Source: Bacillota bacterium (GTDB taxonomy: Bacteria; Bacillota; UBA4882; UBA8346). From it: a stretch of DNA of 38,656 nucleotides. The position numbers were made by a program, and so were the translations under genes. This document shows positions 23,192-30,835 of the stretch, one piece after another. The DNA lies in NCBI GenBank assembly GCA_023415375.1, contig JAEZKW010000011.1:1-38656 (forward strand), read 5' to 3'. The notes under the pieces are model-generated. The model did no database searches and was not told where the DNA came from. It worked only from the letters and a program-made list of their open reading frames with translations. Numbering within the stretch: position 1 is the first letter of the stretch; each line of letters begins with the position of its first letter.

Positions 23192-25049
23192 AACCTGCTC
23201 CTTTTCCCGCTCTATTTTGGAATTTCATAAACAATAAAGTTCGGTCTGCATCCGATAATGTAGGTATCCGTAAAGCTTGCCCGAGAGTTAAGGGCCTGAT
23301 GCGTATTAAATCATTACGACCGGCTTCTGATAGGCCCATGAAATCTACTGCTAAATCAGGATCAATTTCAATTTGATTAAGTTCATTGATTTGATTCCGT
23401 TTATCCTGCTGCCGTTCTAAATATCCCGCTAATTTGGATTCATTCCATACAAACTCTCTAACTGGCTCAGGATAGTTTTTTAAACCAGGAAATTCCCGTA
23501 ATAACATTTCATCGGTTAGTTCTGGGCGCAAAACAAGTTCCTTTAAACGGTAACCCCTATCTGGCCTGGGTAATCCCGTACACCCCCAAAAATCTGAATC
23601 TAAACTGATTTTAGTCGTAGAGATAAAGTTTTGTAACTCGTCTGCTGCATTCAAAAGCTGTTCTAACCAGTTCCATCGCTCTGGTGAATTCAACCCAAGT
23701 TCAAAGCCGATTTTACCTAAACGGTTCAAGGAATTATCAAGCCTTAAAAATAAACGGAATTCAGCGAGTGAAGTCATCATTCGATAGGGCTCTTCCGTTC
23801 CAAGAGTTGTTAAATCATCAATGAGAACTCCAATATATGAAGTTGTTCGATCGGGAATGTATGCAGGGAGACCTTTAATCTTACGAGCTGCATTGATACC
23901 TGCAATAAGTCCTTGTACAGCCGCTTCTTCATAGCCGGAGGTTCCATTGATTTGACCGGCGGTAAAAAGATTTTCTATTTTACGGTTTTCTAATGAAGGC
24001 TTAAATTGAAATGAATCCAGACAATCATATTCAACAGCGTAACCGGGCCGGATAATCTGACAATTTTCAAGTCCCGGAATAGTTGCTAAAATTTTCTCCT
24101 GAATCTCTTCAGGCATGGCAGTCGTCATTCCCAATAAATAAAGTTCTTCTGTATACCGGCCTTCCGGTTCGATAAATATTAAGTGATCGGTTTTTTGAGG
24201 GAAATTGATCACTTTACGGTCGATGGATGGACAAAAATGCGGTCCCTTTGTGGTTATAGCACCTGATCGGATAGGGGATTGACTCAGGTTATCAGTAATG
24301 GTCGCTATGGTTTCAGGGGTGGTAGCCGTTACCCAACAGGGTATTTGGGGGCGTTTCTGGCCAAGTCCATCCCAGGAATAACCCCACTCCGGCTCTGCCA
24401 ATTTTTGAGGAGATATTTTGGCATAATTGACGGATTGGTTATGAATTCGGGGTGGAGTAGCAGTCTGGAAACGCCGTAAAATAAGACCATGTTTTTTTAG
24501 ACTAGCGCTCAACTCTACTGCAGCAGGTTCCCCTTGACGTCCCCCTTGATATCGAATATTACCCATCACAATTTGAGCATCCAAAAAAGTTCCGGTAGCC
24601 ATAATGACTGCCTTGGCCTGATAATTTCTGCCTGATTTAAGTTTAACACCGATAACTTTATTATCATTCACCAGTAAATCACAAACCAGTCCCTGTTTTA
24701 CAGTTAAATTGGGTTCCCGTTCTAAAACTAAAGTCATTTCCGCTTGATATAGACGTTTATCGGCTTGGGCCCGAAGCGCTAAGACAGCCGGGCCACGACT
24801 TTCATTGATTCGACGAATATTTAAATATGAACGATCAATTATTTTGCCCATTTCGCCACCTAAGGCATCTAATTCCCTAACGAGGTGACTTTTAGCAGCG
24901 GGGCCGCCAATCGCTGGATTACAGGACATGGCTGCAATCGTATCCGGAGAAATTGTGATAATAAGTGTTTTAGCACCTAAACGGGCTGAAGCAAGAGCCG
25001 CTTCACATCCAGCATGTCCGGCGCCGACTACGATAACATCATATTCCAC
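23175..25049 (-). CDS. Divergent MnmG paralogue
   Basis: This 624-residue protein is homologous to MnmG over its full length and keeps the FAD motif GAGHAGCEAA (9-18) and both cysteines (Cys43 in MSCNPAIGG, Cys273 in HFCPSIDRK). It departs from family motifs elsewhere. The GPAKGH loop has one extra residue (GGPAAKSH, 48-55), FKTGTPPR is FQTATPPR (194-201), PRYCPSIEDK is PHFCPSIDRK, TSRAEYRL is TSLAEFRL (426-433), and LTLGQASRISG is LTLGQALRIPT. It starts at GTG (25047-25049) behind AAGGAG, 28 bp after mnmE, and overlaps the canonical mnmG by 17 bp. It could be a second subunit, a neofunctionalised enzyme or a redundant copy. It is not TrmFO, which is about 435 residues. Confidence 0.88.
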   Translation of the reverse strand: MEYDVIVVGAGHAGCEAALASARLGAKTLIITISPDTIAAMSCNPAIGGPAAKSHLVRELDALGGEMGKIIDRSYLNIRRINESRGPAVLALRAQADKRLYQAEMTLVLEREPNLTVKQGLVCDLLVNDNKVIGVKLKSGRNYQAKAVIMATGTFLDAQIVMGNIRYQGGRQGEPAAVELSASLKKHGLILRRFQTATPPRIHNQSVNYAKISPQKLAEPEWGYSWDGLGQKRPQIPCWVTATTPETIATITDNLSQSPIRSGAITTKGPHFCPSIDRKVINFPQKTDHLIFIEPEGRYTEELYLLGMTTAMPEEIQEKILATIPGLENCQIIRPGYAVEYDCLDSFQFKPSLENRKIENLFTAGQINGTSGYEEAAVQGLIAGINAARKIKGLPAYIPDRTTSYIGVLIDDLTTLGTEEPYRMMTSLAEFRLFLRLDNSLNRLGKIGFELGLNSPERWNWLEQLLNAADELQNFISTTKISLDSDFWGCTGLPRPDRGYRLKELVLRPELTDEMLLREFPGLKNYPEPVREFVWNESKLAGYLERQQDKRNQINELNQIEIDPDLAVDFMGLSEAGRNDLIRIRPLTLGQALRIPTLSDADRTLLFMKFQNRAGKGAGYGAAV

Positions 25050-25077
25050 TTACGCCAGCTCCTTAAAATTTAAATAA

Positions 25078-26463
25078 TTATTTGCCAATACAAAATTGAG
25101 CAAAGATACCATGCAAAATTTCATCCGAAACATTTTTCCCAGTAATTTCACCAAGCGCTTCCAAACAAGACCGAAGATCGACGGCTAATAAGTCTTCACT
25201 TAAATGGTTTTCAAGTCCGCTATGAAAATTTTTTAATGCGGCTAGTCCTTTCTCTATTGCTTGTTTATGCCGGACCCGTGAAAGTAAAGGCCTGTCATCC
25301 ACTGAAACCTTTCCGACTCCTACTTTTTCGATTAAGGTCTTTTCCAGCTCAGAGAAACCGTTTTTAGTTTCTAGGGAAAGTTTTATAACTGGACAATCAT
25401 TCTGAATAGGACCAAGCTCATCTAACGTTAATTTTTGAGGTAAATCTGTTTTATTAATAACGATAATAGCTGATTTTCCATGGATTTTTCCCAGAATAAG
25501 TTTATCCTCTTCGGAAAGGTTTTGACTGCCATCCAGAAGTAGTAAAATTAAATTAGCATCCGACATGTATTGTTCCGCTTTTTCAATTCCAATTTTCTCG
25601 ATAAGATTATCGGTTGATCGGATACCGGCCGTATCGATTAGGCGAACCGGGATTCCTCGAATTTGGATTTGCGCTTCAATAACATCCCGGGTTGTACCCG
25701 GTATTTCGGTAACGATAGCCCGTTCTTCTTGTAAGAAAGTATTGAGCAAGCTGGATTTTCCGACATTAGGGCGGCCTGCAATTACAATCATAATTCCTTC
25801 GCGAATTTTTCTACCCTCATCAATATTTTGCAATAATGTCAAGAACTTGTCCTCAAGATTTATGACTTGATTTAACATCTGATCCCTTTGAGGTTCAGGG
25901 ATCCCTTCTTCAGGAAAATCCAATACCGCTTCGATTGAAACTAAAATTTCATATAAAGTCGATTCTAATTCAAAAATCTCCTGAGTGGTACGTCCTGTCA
26001 ATTGAGACAAAGCAATTTGGTGTGCTTTCTCAGTTTTTGCTCGAATCAGATCAATAATCGACTCTGCTTGCACCAAATCAATTCGGCCATTTAAATAGGA
26101 ACGCTGTGTAAATTCACCGGGCTCAGCAAGGCGGGCGCCATTTTGTAAAATAATTCCCAAAATTTGTGATATCCCCACCATACCACCATGTGCTTGGATT
26201 TCCAAAACATCTTCTGCAGTATAGCTATGCGGTTTCCGGCTGTAAAAAAAAAGGACTTCGTCGATAATCTGTTTGTTTTCAGGATCCACAACTTCGGCAT
26301 AATATAGATGATGGTCTTGAAATTCTTTAAAAAAGCGGCCTTTTTTGGTTTGTAAAATCTTTAGACCGATTTCTTGGGCTCTAGAACCACTAATTCTTAT
26401 AATAGCGATTCCACCCTCTCCAATGGGGGTGGAAATAGCAGCTATTGTATCGTTTATGTTCAC
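25078..26463 (-). CDS. mnmE: MnmE (TrmE), tRNA-modification GTPase
   Basis: This 461-residue protein is the GTPase partner of MnmG. It has the N-terminal folate-binding domain (MNINDTIAAISTPIGEGGIAIIRISG), a helical domain, and an inserted G domain (about residues 220-375) with GRPNVGKSSLLN, DTAGIR and NKTD. The C-terminal CIGK ends with the conserved cysteine. The start is GTG (26461-26463) closely behind AGGAG. It heads the run mnmE-mnmG paralogue-mnmG-rsmG. A consensus DnaA box lies 13 bp upstream of the start. Confidence 0.97.
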   Translation of the reverse strand: MNINDTIAAISTPIGEGGIAIIRISGSRAQEIGLKILQTKKGRFFKEFQDHHLYYAEVVDPENKQIIDEVLFFYSRKPHSYTAEDVLEIQAHGGMVGISQILGIILQNGARLAEPGEFTQRSYLNGRIDLVQAESIIDLIRAKTEKAHQIALSQLTGRTTQEIFELESTLYEILVSIEAVLDFPEEGIPEPQRDQMLNQVINLEDKFLTLLQNIDEGRKIREGIMIVIAGRPNVGKSSLLNTFLQEERAIVTEIPGTTRDVIEAQIQIRGIPVRLIDTAGIRSTDNLIEKIGIEKAEQYMSDANLILLLLDGSQNLSEEDKLILGKIHGKSAIIVINKTDLPQKLTLDELGPIQNDCPVIKLSLETKNGFSELEKTLIEKVGVGKVSVDDRPLLSRVRHKQAIEKGLAALKNFHSGLENHLSEDLLAVDLRSCLEALGEITGKNVSDEILHGIFAQFCIGK

Positions 26464-26475
26464 TTTCTCCTCCCT

Positions 26476-26484
26476 TGTGAATAA
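26476..26484 (-). promoter_or_regulatory. Isolated DnaA box upstream of mnmE
   Basis: TTATTCACA on the minus strand matches the DnaA consensus TTATNCACA exactly. It lies within the mnmE leader, outside the oriC clusters. A single 9-mer can occur by chance. Confidence 0.4.
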
Positions 26485-26540
26485 CTAAACACGTCTTTTT
26501 ATGGAGATCACCAATCTATTCTTATTTTTTCATTATCATT

Positions 26541-26567
26541 AAAAAACAAACCCGGATAAACCGGGTT
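26541..26567 (-). terminator. Terminator downstream of jag
   Basis: On the minus strand AACCCGG and CCGGGTT form a 7-bp stem with a 5-nt loop, followed by TGTTTTTT. It separates the rpmH-jag transcript from mnmE. Confidence 0.82.
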
Positions 26568-26604
26568 CCCATAAACATTCATCCTGAATTTATTAACAAC
26601 CTGG

Positions 26605-27237
26605 TTATGACTCCATAGTATCCTGAGGAGAGATAATAACGTGACGATATGGATCTTCTCCTTCACTATAGGTAAACACCTCTTTGTATTCTTGTAAGGT
26701 GGCATGAATGATTCTTCTTTCATGAGGAGACATTGGCTCTAAAACTTGTTTACGCCTTTCACGCTTTACCCTATCAGCGACTTTCAATGCCAAATGCCTT
26801 AAAGTCTCTTCCCGGCGACGACGATATCCTTCAACATCAACAATGATTCGTTCTTTCTCCAGTTGGTCCTTATTGACGGCCAAGTTTACCAAGTATTGAA
26901 TGGCATCTAAGGTTTGTCCATGTTTACCGATTAATAATCCTAAATCTTTACCATTAATATTCAAAGTGGTACAGTCTTTTCGTTTAAAAATCTCTACCTG
27001 GGCCATGACTCCCATGTTAACTAATAATTCCCGCAAAAACAAAGCTGCAACTTGTCCTAAATCCTCTTTTACAGTAACTTTGACCTTAACAGCTTTACTT
27101 CCTAAAAAACCAAATAAACCTTTAGTAGTCTCTTCGATTACCTCAACTCGAACTTGTTCCGGTGTAGCCTTTAATTCCCGAAGAGCTTCTTCTACTGCTT
27201 CTTCCTTAGTGTGGGCAATTTTAACAACAGACTTCAA
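26605..27237 (-). CDS. jag: Jag/KhpB RNA-binding protein (Jag-N, KH, R3H)
   Basis: This protein of about 210 residues has a Jag-N domain (KIAHTKEEAVEEALRELKATPEQV), a KH domain with LNINGKDLGLLIGKHGQTLDAIQYLVN, and an R3H domain ending VKRERRKQVLEPMSPHERRIIHATLQEY. With KhpA it binds RNA and affects cell elongation and small-RNA regulation. The start is taken as the second of two adjacent TTG codons (27235-27237), because GGGGGGAG lies just before them; the first TTG (to 27240) is also possible. It follows yidC, as in most Bacillota. A short AACGCG/CGCGTT inverted repeat (about 27303-27322) lies between them. Confidence 0.92.
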   Translation of the reverse strand: MKSVVKIAHTKEEAVEEALRELKATPEQVRVEVIEETTKGLFGFLGSKAVKVKVTVKEDLGQVAALFLRELLVNMGVMAQVEIFKRKDCTTLNINGKDLGLLIGKHGQTLDAIQYLVNLAVNKDQLEKERIIVDVEGYRRRREETLRHLALKVADRVKRERRKQVLEPMSPHERRIIHATLQEYKEVFTYSEGEDPYRHVIISPQDTMES

Positions 27238-27333
27238 CAATCTCCCCCCTATATACAAACCTTCGGCTTAGAACCCCATTGCTTGAAAGCAATTTTAAAC
27301 CGTAACGCGCTGACGTACGCGTTGCCAAAGGTT

Positions 27334-28065
27334 TTAATTCTTTCCAGGCTCAGGATTATCTCCTGCTTTATGAATGTGCTCTTTTACAGTAAAGTATTCG
27401 TTAATGATATACTGTTGAGCAATACCGACAATATTGCTTATCACCCAGTATAAACCGACACCAGCATTGACTTGATAAGTAAAAAAGCCGAACATTAAAG
27501 GCATAATATATAAAAATATTTTTTGGTTTTGGTCGGCGCCTGTTGATGGTGTTGTCAATTTTTGTTGTAAAAATGTAGTAACAGCCGAGATAACAGCTAA
27601 AGCAATATCCCCTTGTTGAACTAAATGAAGCCATAAGAAAGTTGCATTACCAATAGAATTTTTAATAAAGGTCGGGTCTTGTAATACACCAAAAATCGCC
27701 CATAATATCGGCAATTGAATTAACATCGGCAAACATCCGCCAAAAGGGTTTACTTGTTCTTTTTTGTAAAGCTCCATGGTCCGGCGCTGTAATTCATCAG
27801 GCTTATCTTTGAATTTATCTTGAATCTCTTTTAACTTTGGCTGAATATTTTTCATTTTATTCATAGCCTGGACCTGTTTAATCATGGTCGGAAAGAGAAT
27901 CATTTTAATGATGATTGTCATAATAACAATAGCCCAACCCCAGCTAATCGACCAGTGAAATCCAAATCCGCCTTGGTGTAAAAAGTTAAGAATATTGGCA
28001 AATAAATTAATAAATTGGTCGAATAAATTTAAATGAGCCCCTGGGGGTTTGATCAGAATCTCCAT
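27334..28065 (-). CDS. yidC: YidC/OxaA membrane protein insertase
   Basis: This 243-residue insertase has about five membrane segments and the 60KD_IMP core: WAIVIMTIIIKMILFPTMIKQVQAMNKMKNIQPKLKEIQDKF, NPFGGCLPMLIQLPILWAIF, and the C-terminal GVGLYWVISNIVGIAQQYII. It inserts proteins alone or with SecYEG. Two points are unusual. There is no N-terminal lipoprotein cysteine, unlike Bacillus SpoIIIJ, and the positively charged groove residue, usually arginine in the first core segment, appears to be lysine (TIIIKMILFP). The ATG follows AAAGGATG. It lies between yidD and jag. Confidence 0.95.
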   Translation of the reverse strand: MEILIKPPGAHLNLFDQFINLFANILNFLHQGGFGFHWSISWGWAIVIMTIIIKMILFPTMIKQVQAMNKMKNIQPKLKEIQDKFKDKPDELQRRTMELYKKEQVNPFGGCLPMLIQLPILWAIFGVLQDPTFIKNSIGNATFLWLHLVQQGDIALAVISAVTTFLQQKLTTPSTGADQNQKIFLYIMPLMFGFFTYQVNAGVGLYWVISNIVGIAQQYIINEYFTVKEHIHKAGDNPEPGKN

Positions 28066-28095
28066 CTTTTTTTACATCCTTTCATCACTATCGTT

Positions 28096-28311
28096 TCACT
28101 TCTCTGGTATTGGATCATAGCCGCCCTTAGAAAACGGATGGCATCTGATAATTCTTTTCATACCATAATATAACCCTTTGATTAAACCAAATTTCTCAAT
28201 TGCCTGGTAGGCATATTGTGAACAAGTCGGATAATATCTACAGGTTCTAGGTTTAATCGGCGAAATCACTTTTTTATAAAAAAGTATAAAAAGAAGGATT
28301 ACTCCTTTCAT
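28096..28311 (-). CDS. yidD: YidD membrane protein insertion efficiency factor
   Basis: This 71-residue protein matches YidD: an amphipathic N-terminus (LLFILFYKKVISPI) and the cysteine-rich core RTCRYYPTCSQYAYQAIEKFG, followed by RIIRCHPFSKGGYDPIPE. All three conserved cysteines are present. It assists YidC-dependent insertion and sits in the usual place between rnpA and yidC. Confidence 0.95.
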   Translation of the reverse strand: MKGVILLFILFYKKVISPIKPRTCRYYPTCSQYAYQAIEKFGLIKGLYYGMKRIIRCHPFSKGGYDPIPEK

Positions 28312-28332
28312 TGGGAATCCTCCCCCTTACAT

Positions 28333-28689
28333 TCAAAAATTACCTAATTTACTTGGTACGCGTTTCCTTACTTCACCAAGTATATGCTTTATTTCTAATA
28401 TTATGTTGGTTAAAGAAGCTTCTTTAATAGGATTTCGAGCTACCAGTAAAACATCAAAACCTTTTAAATCATCGATTTGTTGTGCAGATACTGCTTCCCG
28501 CAGCAATCTCTTTACTCGATTTCGAATAACAGCATTACCTAATTTGCGTCCTACGCAAAATCCATATCGCATAAAATCGAAAGAGGTATGATGAAAATAG
28601 ACCACTAAATACTTGCCGTAAATAGAGTGGCCTTTTTCAAAAATACCTTGAAATTCTTCATTTTTTTTGATGATAACCAATTTTGACAA
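28333..28689 (-). CDS. rnpA: Ribonuclease P protein component
   Basis: This 118-residue protein is the protein subunit of RNase P, which matures tRNA 5' ends. The RNR signature is present in GRKLGNAVIRNRVKRLLREAV. YFHHTSFDFMRYGFCVGRK and KGFDVLLVARNPIKEASL are typical. The start is TTG (28687-28689), only 12 nt after the rpmH stop, with a weak purine-rich site (AAAGAGAAAG). Confidence 0.95.
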   Translation of the reverse strand: MSKLVIIKKNEEFQGIFEKGHSIYGKYLVVYFHHTSFDFMRYGFCVGRKLGNAVIRNRVKRLLREAVSAQQIDDLKGFDVLLVARNPIKEASLTNIILEIKHILGEVRKRVPSKLGNF

Positions 28690-28701
28690 AGTACTTTCTC
28701 T

Positions 28702-28836
28702 TTAGGCAGATAAAACTTTTCTACCCTTTGCTCTCCTCCGGCTTAGCACCTTACGTCCAGCTTTGGTAGCCATTCTTACCATAAAGCCATGGTCCTTCTT
28801 ATATTTATGCCGATTGGGTTGGTATGTCATTTTCAT
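28702..28836 (-). CDS. rpmH: 50S ribosomal protein L34
   Basis: This 44-residue basic protein begins MKMTYQPNRHKYKKDHGF and ends GRKVLSRRRAKGRKVLSA, the L34 pattern. It is too short for most frame scans. The ATG at 28834-28836 has a GAGGTG ribosome binding site. It is the first gene of the rpmH-rnpA-yidD-yidC-jag operon and points away from dnaA, as expected next to oriC. Confidence 0.97.
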   Translation of the reverse strand: MKMTYQPNRHKYKKDHGFMVRMATKAGRKVLSRRRAKGRKVLSA

Positions 28837-28884
28837 TAATATCACCTCATTCCACAAATTTAGGCAATAAAGTTTGCGATAATA

Positions 28885-28913
28885 ATTATAATAACCAAGA
28901 TAGATAGTGTCAA
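28885..28913 (-). promoter_or_regulatory. Consensus sigma-A promoter of rpmH
   Basis: On the minus strand TTGACA (28908-28913), a 17-nt spacer and TATAAT (28885-28890) form a perfect vegetative promoter, giving a leader of about 45 nt before rpmH. Confidence 0.93.
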
Positions 28914-29021
28914 TAGAAATATCATTCTAAAACAAAATTTTATTCTACAAAAAATCTGTGTATAATTTTTTAAAACCTTGTTTAGCTTGGAAGAATTTAA
29001 TATCACGTGATTAATTATAAA

Positions 29022-29050
29022 TTGCCAAAAGGGTCATATTTTGTTATTAT
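29022..29050 (+). promoter_or_regulatory. Sigma-A promoter of dnaA
   Basis: TTGCCA (29022-29027), a 17-nt spacer and TATTAT (29045-29050). It lies just upstream of the DnaA-box cluster, so transcription runs through the boxes and DnaA can repress its own gene. A palindrome ATCACGTGAT (29002-29011) sits 10 bp before the -35. Confidence 0.78.
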
Positions 29051-29067
29051 AGTATAGTCCTTTAAAT

Positions 29068-29227
29068 TTATCCACAGGTTGTGAATATTTTTGTGGATAA
29101 ATTATATTTTGTGGATATTTAAAATGATTCATACTAAAGGCTTTTTTATTTCTTCACCTTTTGAAGTCTTAAAGTAATCACAAGCAACTATGAAGTTTTC
29201 CACAAGTTATCCCCAAGATATGGATAA
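29068..29227. other. oriC, upstream DnaA-box cluster (rpmH-dnaA intergenic)
   Basis: The cluster contains TTATCCACA on the plus strand (29068-29076) and on the minus strand (29092-29100). One-mismatch boxes lie at 29080-29088 (ATATTCACA, minus), 29110-29118 (ATATCCACA, minus), 29196-29204 (TTTTCCACA), 29207-29215 (TTATCCCCA) and 29219-29227 (TTATCCATA, minus). Together with the second cluster after dnaA this makes a bipartite origin of the Bacillus type. Confidence 0.9.
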
Positions 29228-29254
29228 CTAGATCGTAAGGAGCGTTGGGGGTTA

Positions 29255-30589
29255 ATGAGTAATTTAGATACAATTTGGGAAAAAACATTAGAATCAATAT
29301 CTCCTTTCTTAAGTAAACCTAGTTTTGAAACATGGCTAAAGCCAACAAAACCAGTTTCTTTGGAAGGAAACCTTTTAACAGTTGAAGTTCCAAATGATTT
29401 TGCACGGGACTGGCTTGAATCACGCTATTCACCTTTACTGGCCACAACTTTAAAAGAATTATTAGAAGAAGATGTGGAATTGCGGTTTATTACTCCTGAG
29501 CGTAATGAAGCCCAGAATAAACCAGAGGCTGAATCTACTGCTCATATTACCCAAAGTATTCCGCAGCCATCGCAACTTAATCCAAAATATACATTTGAAA
29601 GTTTTGTCGTTGGAGAAAGTAATCGTTTTGCGCATGCTGCATCATTAGCCGTAGCTGAAGCCCCCGGAAAGGCATACAATCCTTTGTTTATATATGGCGG
29701 CGTGGGTTTAGGAAAAACCCATTTGATGCAGGCTATAGGTCAATTTGCATTAAAAAATCATCCGGATTTCAGAGTGGTTTATGTATCGTCCGAAAAATTT
29801 ACTAATGAGTTGATTAATGCAATTCGTTTTAACCGTACTCCCCATTTCCGGGATACTTACCGAACCGTCGATATTTTATTAGTAGATGATATTCAATTTT
29901 TCGCAGGAAAGGAAAGTACTCAGGAAGAATTTTTCCATACATTTAATACTCTTTATGAATCGGGTAAACAAATCATTATTTCAAGTGATCGTCCACCCAA
30001 AGAAATTCCTACTTTAGAGGACAGGCTACGTTCTCGTTTCGAGTGGGGCCTTATTACTGATATTCAAGCCCCAAATTTAGAAACCCGGATAGCGATATTG
30101 AGAAAAAAAGCCTCAACCGAAGGTTGGCATTTACCAAATGATGTGATGGTAAATATTGCTGATCAAATTAATTCCAATATCCGTGAGTTGGAAGGCGCAC
30201 TTATTCGAATTATAGCTTATGCATCTTTTCATAATAAGCAAATTTCATTGGAACTAGCCAACGAAGTTTTAAAAGATGTTATTTCTTCAAGTAAGGCAAA
30301 ACGCTTAACCATTCCTATTATTCAACAAGCTGTCTGTGATTTTTACAATATTGAAATAGAAGATTTAAAAGCGCAGCGCCGTACTAAGAATGTTACCTTA
30401 CCCCGACAAATAGCAATGTATATCGTCAGAGAATTAACTGATTATTCTCTGCCAAAAATTGGCGAGGAATTTGGAGGCCGCGACCATTCTACCGTTATCC
30501 ATGCCTGTGATAAAATCCAAGAATTAATTAAAAGCGATCCCGAAGTCGATCGAATTATCAAAAATTTAATTCACAATTTGGGTCAATAA
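29255..30589 (+). CDS. dnaA: Chromosomal replication initiator DnaA
   Basis: This 444-residue AAA+ initiator has domain I (about residues 1-75, LDTIWEKTLESISPFLSKPSFETWLKPT), a short linker, and an AAA+ domain with GGVGLGKTHLMQAIG (Walker A) and DILLVDDIQFFAGKE (Walker B). The C-terminal DNA-binding domain carries the DnaA signature ... GGRDHSTVIHACDKI. It binds the boxes on both sides of the gene and opens the origin. AAGGAG lies 12 nt before the ATG. Confidence 0.98.
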   Translation: MSNLDTIWEKTLESISPFLSKPSFETWLKPTKPVSLEGNLLTVEVPNDFARDWLESRYSPLLATTLKELLEEDVELRFITPERNEAQNKPEAESTAHITQSIPQPSQLNPKYTFESFVVGESNRFAHAASLAVAEAPGKAYNPLFIYGGVGLGKTHLMQAIGQFALKNHPDFRVVYVSSEKFTNELINAIRFNRTPHFRDTYRTVDILLVDDIQFFAGKESTQEEFFHTFNTLYESGKQIIISSDRPPKEIPTLEDRLRSRFEWGLITDIQAPNLETRIAILRKKASTEGWHLPNDVMVNIADQINSNIRELEGALIRIIAYASFHNKQISLELANEVLKDVISSSKAKRLTIPIIQQAVCDFYNIEIEDLKAQRRTKNVTLPRQIAMYIVRELTDYSLPKIGEEFGGRDHSTVIHACDKIQELIKSDPEVDRIIKNLIHNLGQ

Positions 30590-30835
30590 TTGTGAACAGG
30601 TTCTTCTTTGATTGTGGAAATTTTAAAAATAACTTTTTCTGAATTCTGTGGATTATGTGATTTTGTAGATAACGAAGATTTTTATTCACATGTTTGGATT
30701 TATGAAAAAGTAGGATGATAGTTATTTTGAGGTCATTTATCCACATTATCAACTTGACTATGACTACTACTTTTTTATTATATAATATCAATAATTAATA
30801 CTTTAGAAATTCGAATGTTGACAGGAGGTAAAAAA
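30590..30835. other. oriC, unwinding region with DnaA-trio (dnaA-dnaN intergenic)
   Basis: Exact DnaA boxes lie at 30682-30690 (TTATTCACA) and 30737-30745 (TTATCCACA), with weaker boxes around 30613-30660. After the last box and a 9-nt spacer comes TGACTATGACTACTACTT (30755-30772), triplets matching the DnaA-trio of Bacillus-type origins, then a T-run and the AT-rich TTATTATATAATATC to about 30800. The order box, spacer, trio, AT-rich DNA is that of a basal unwinding system. This is the likely site of strand opening. Confidence 0.85.
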
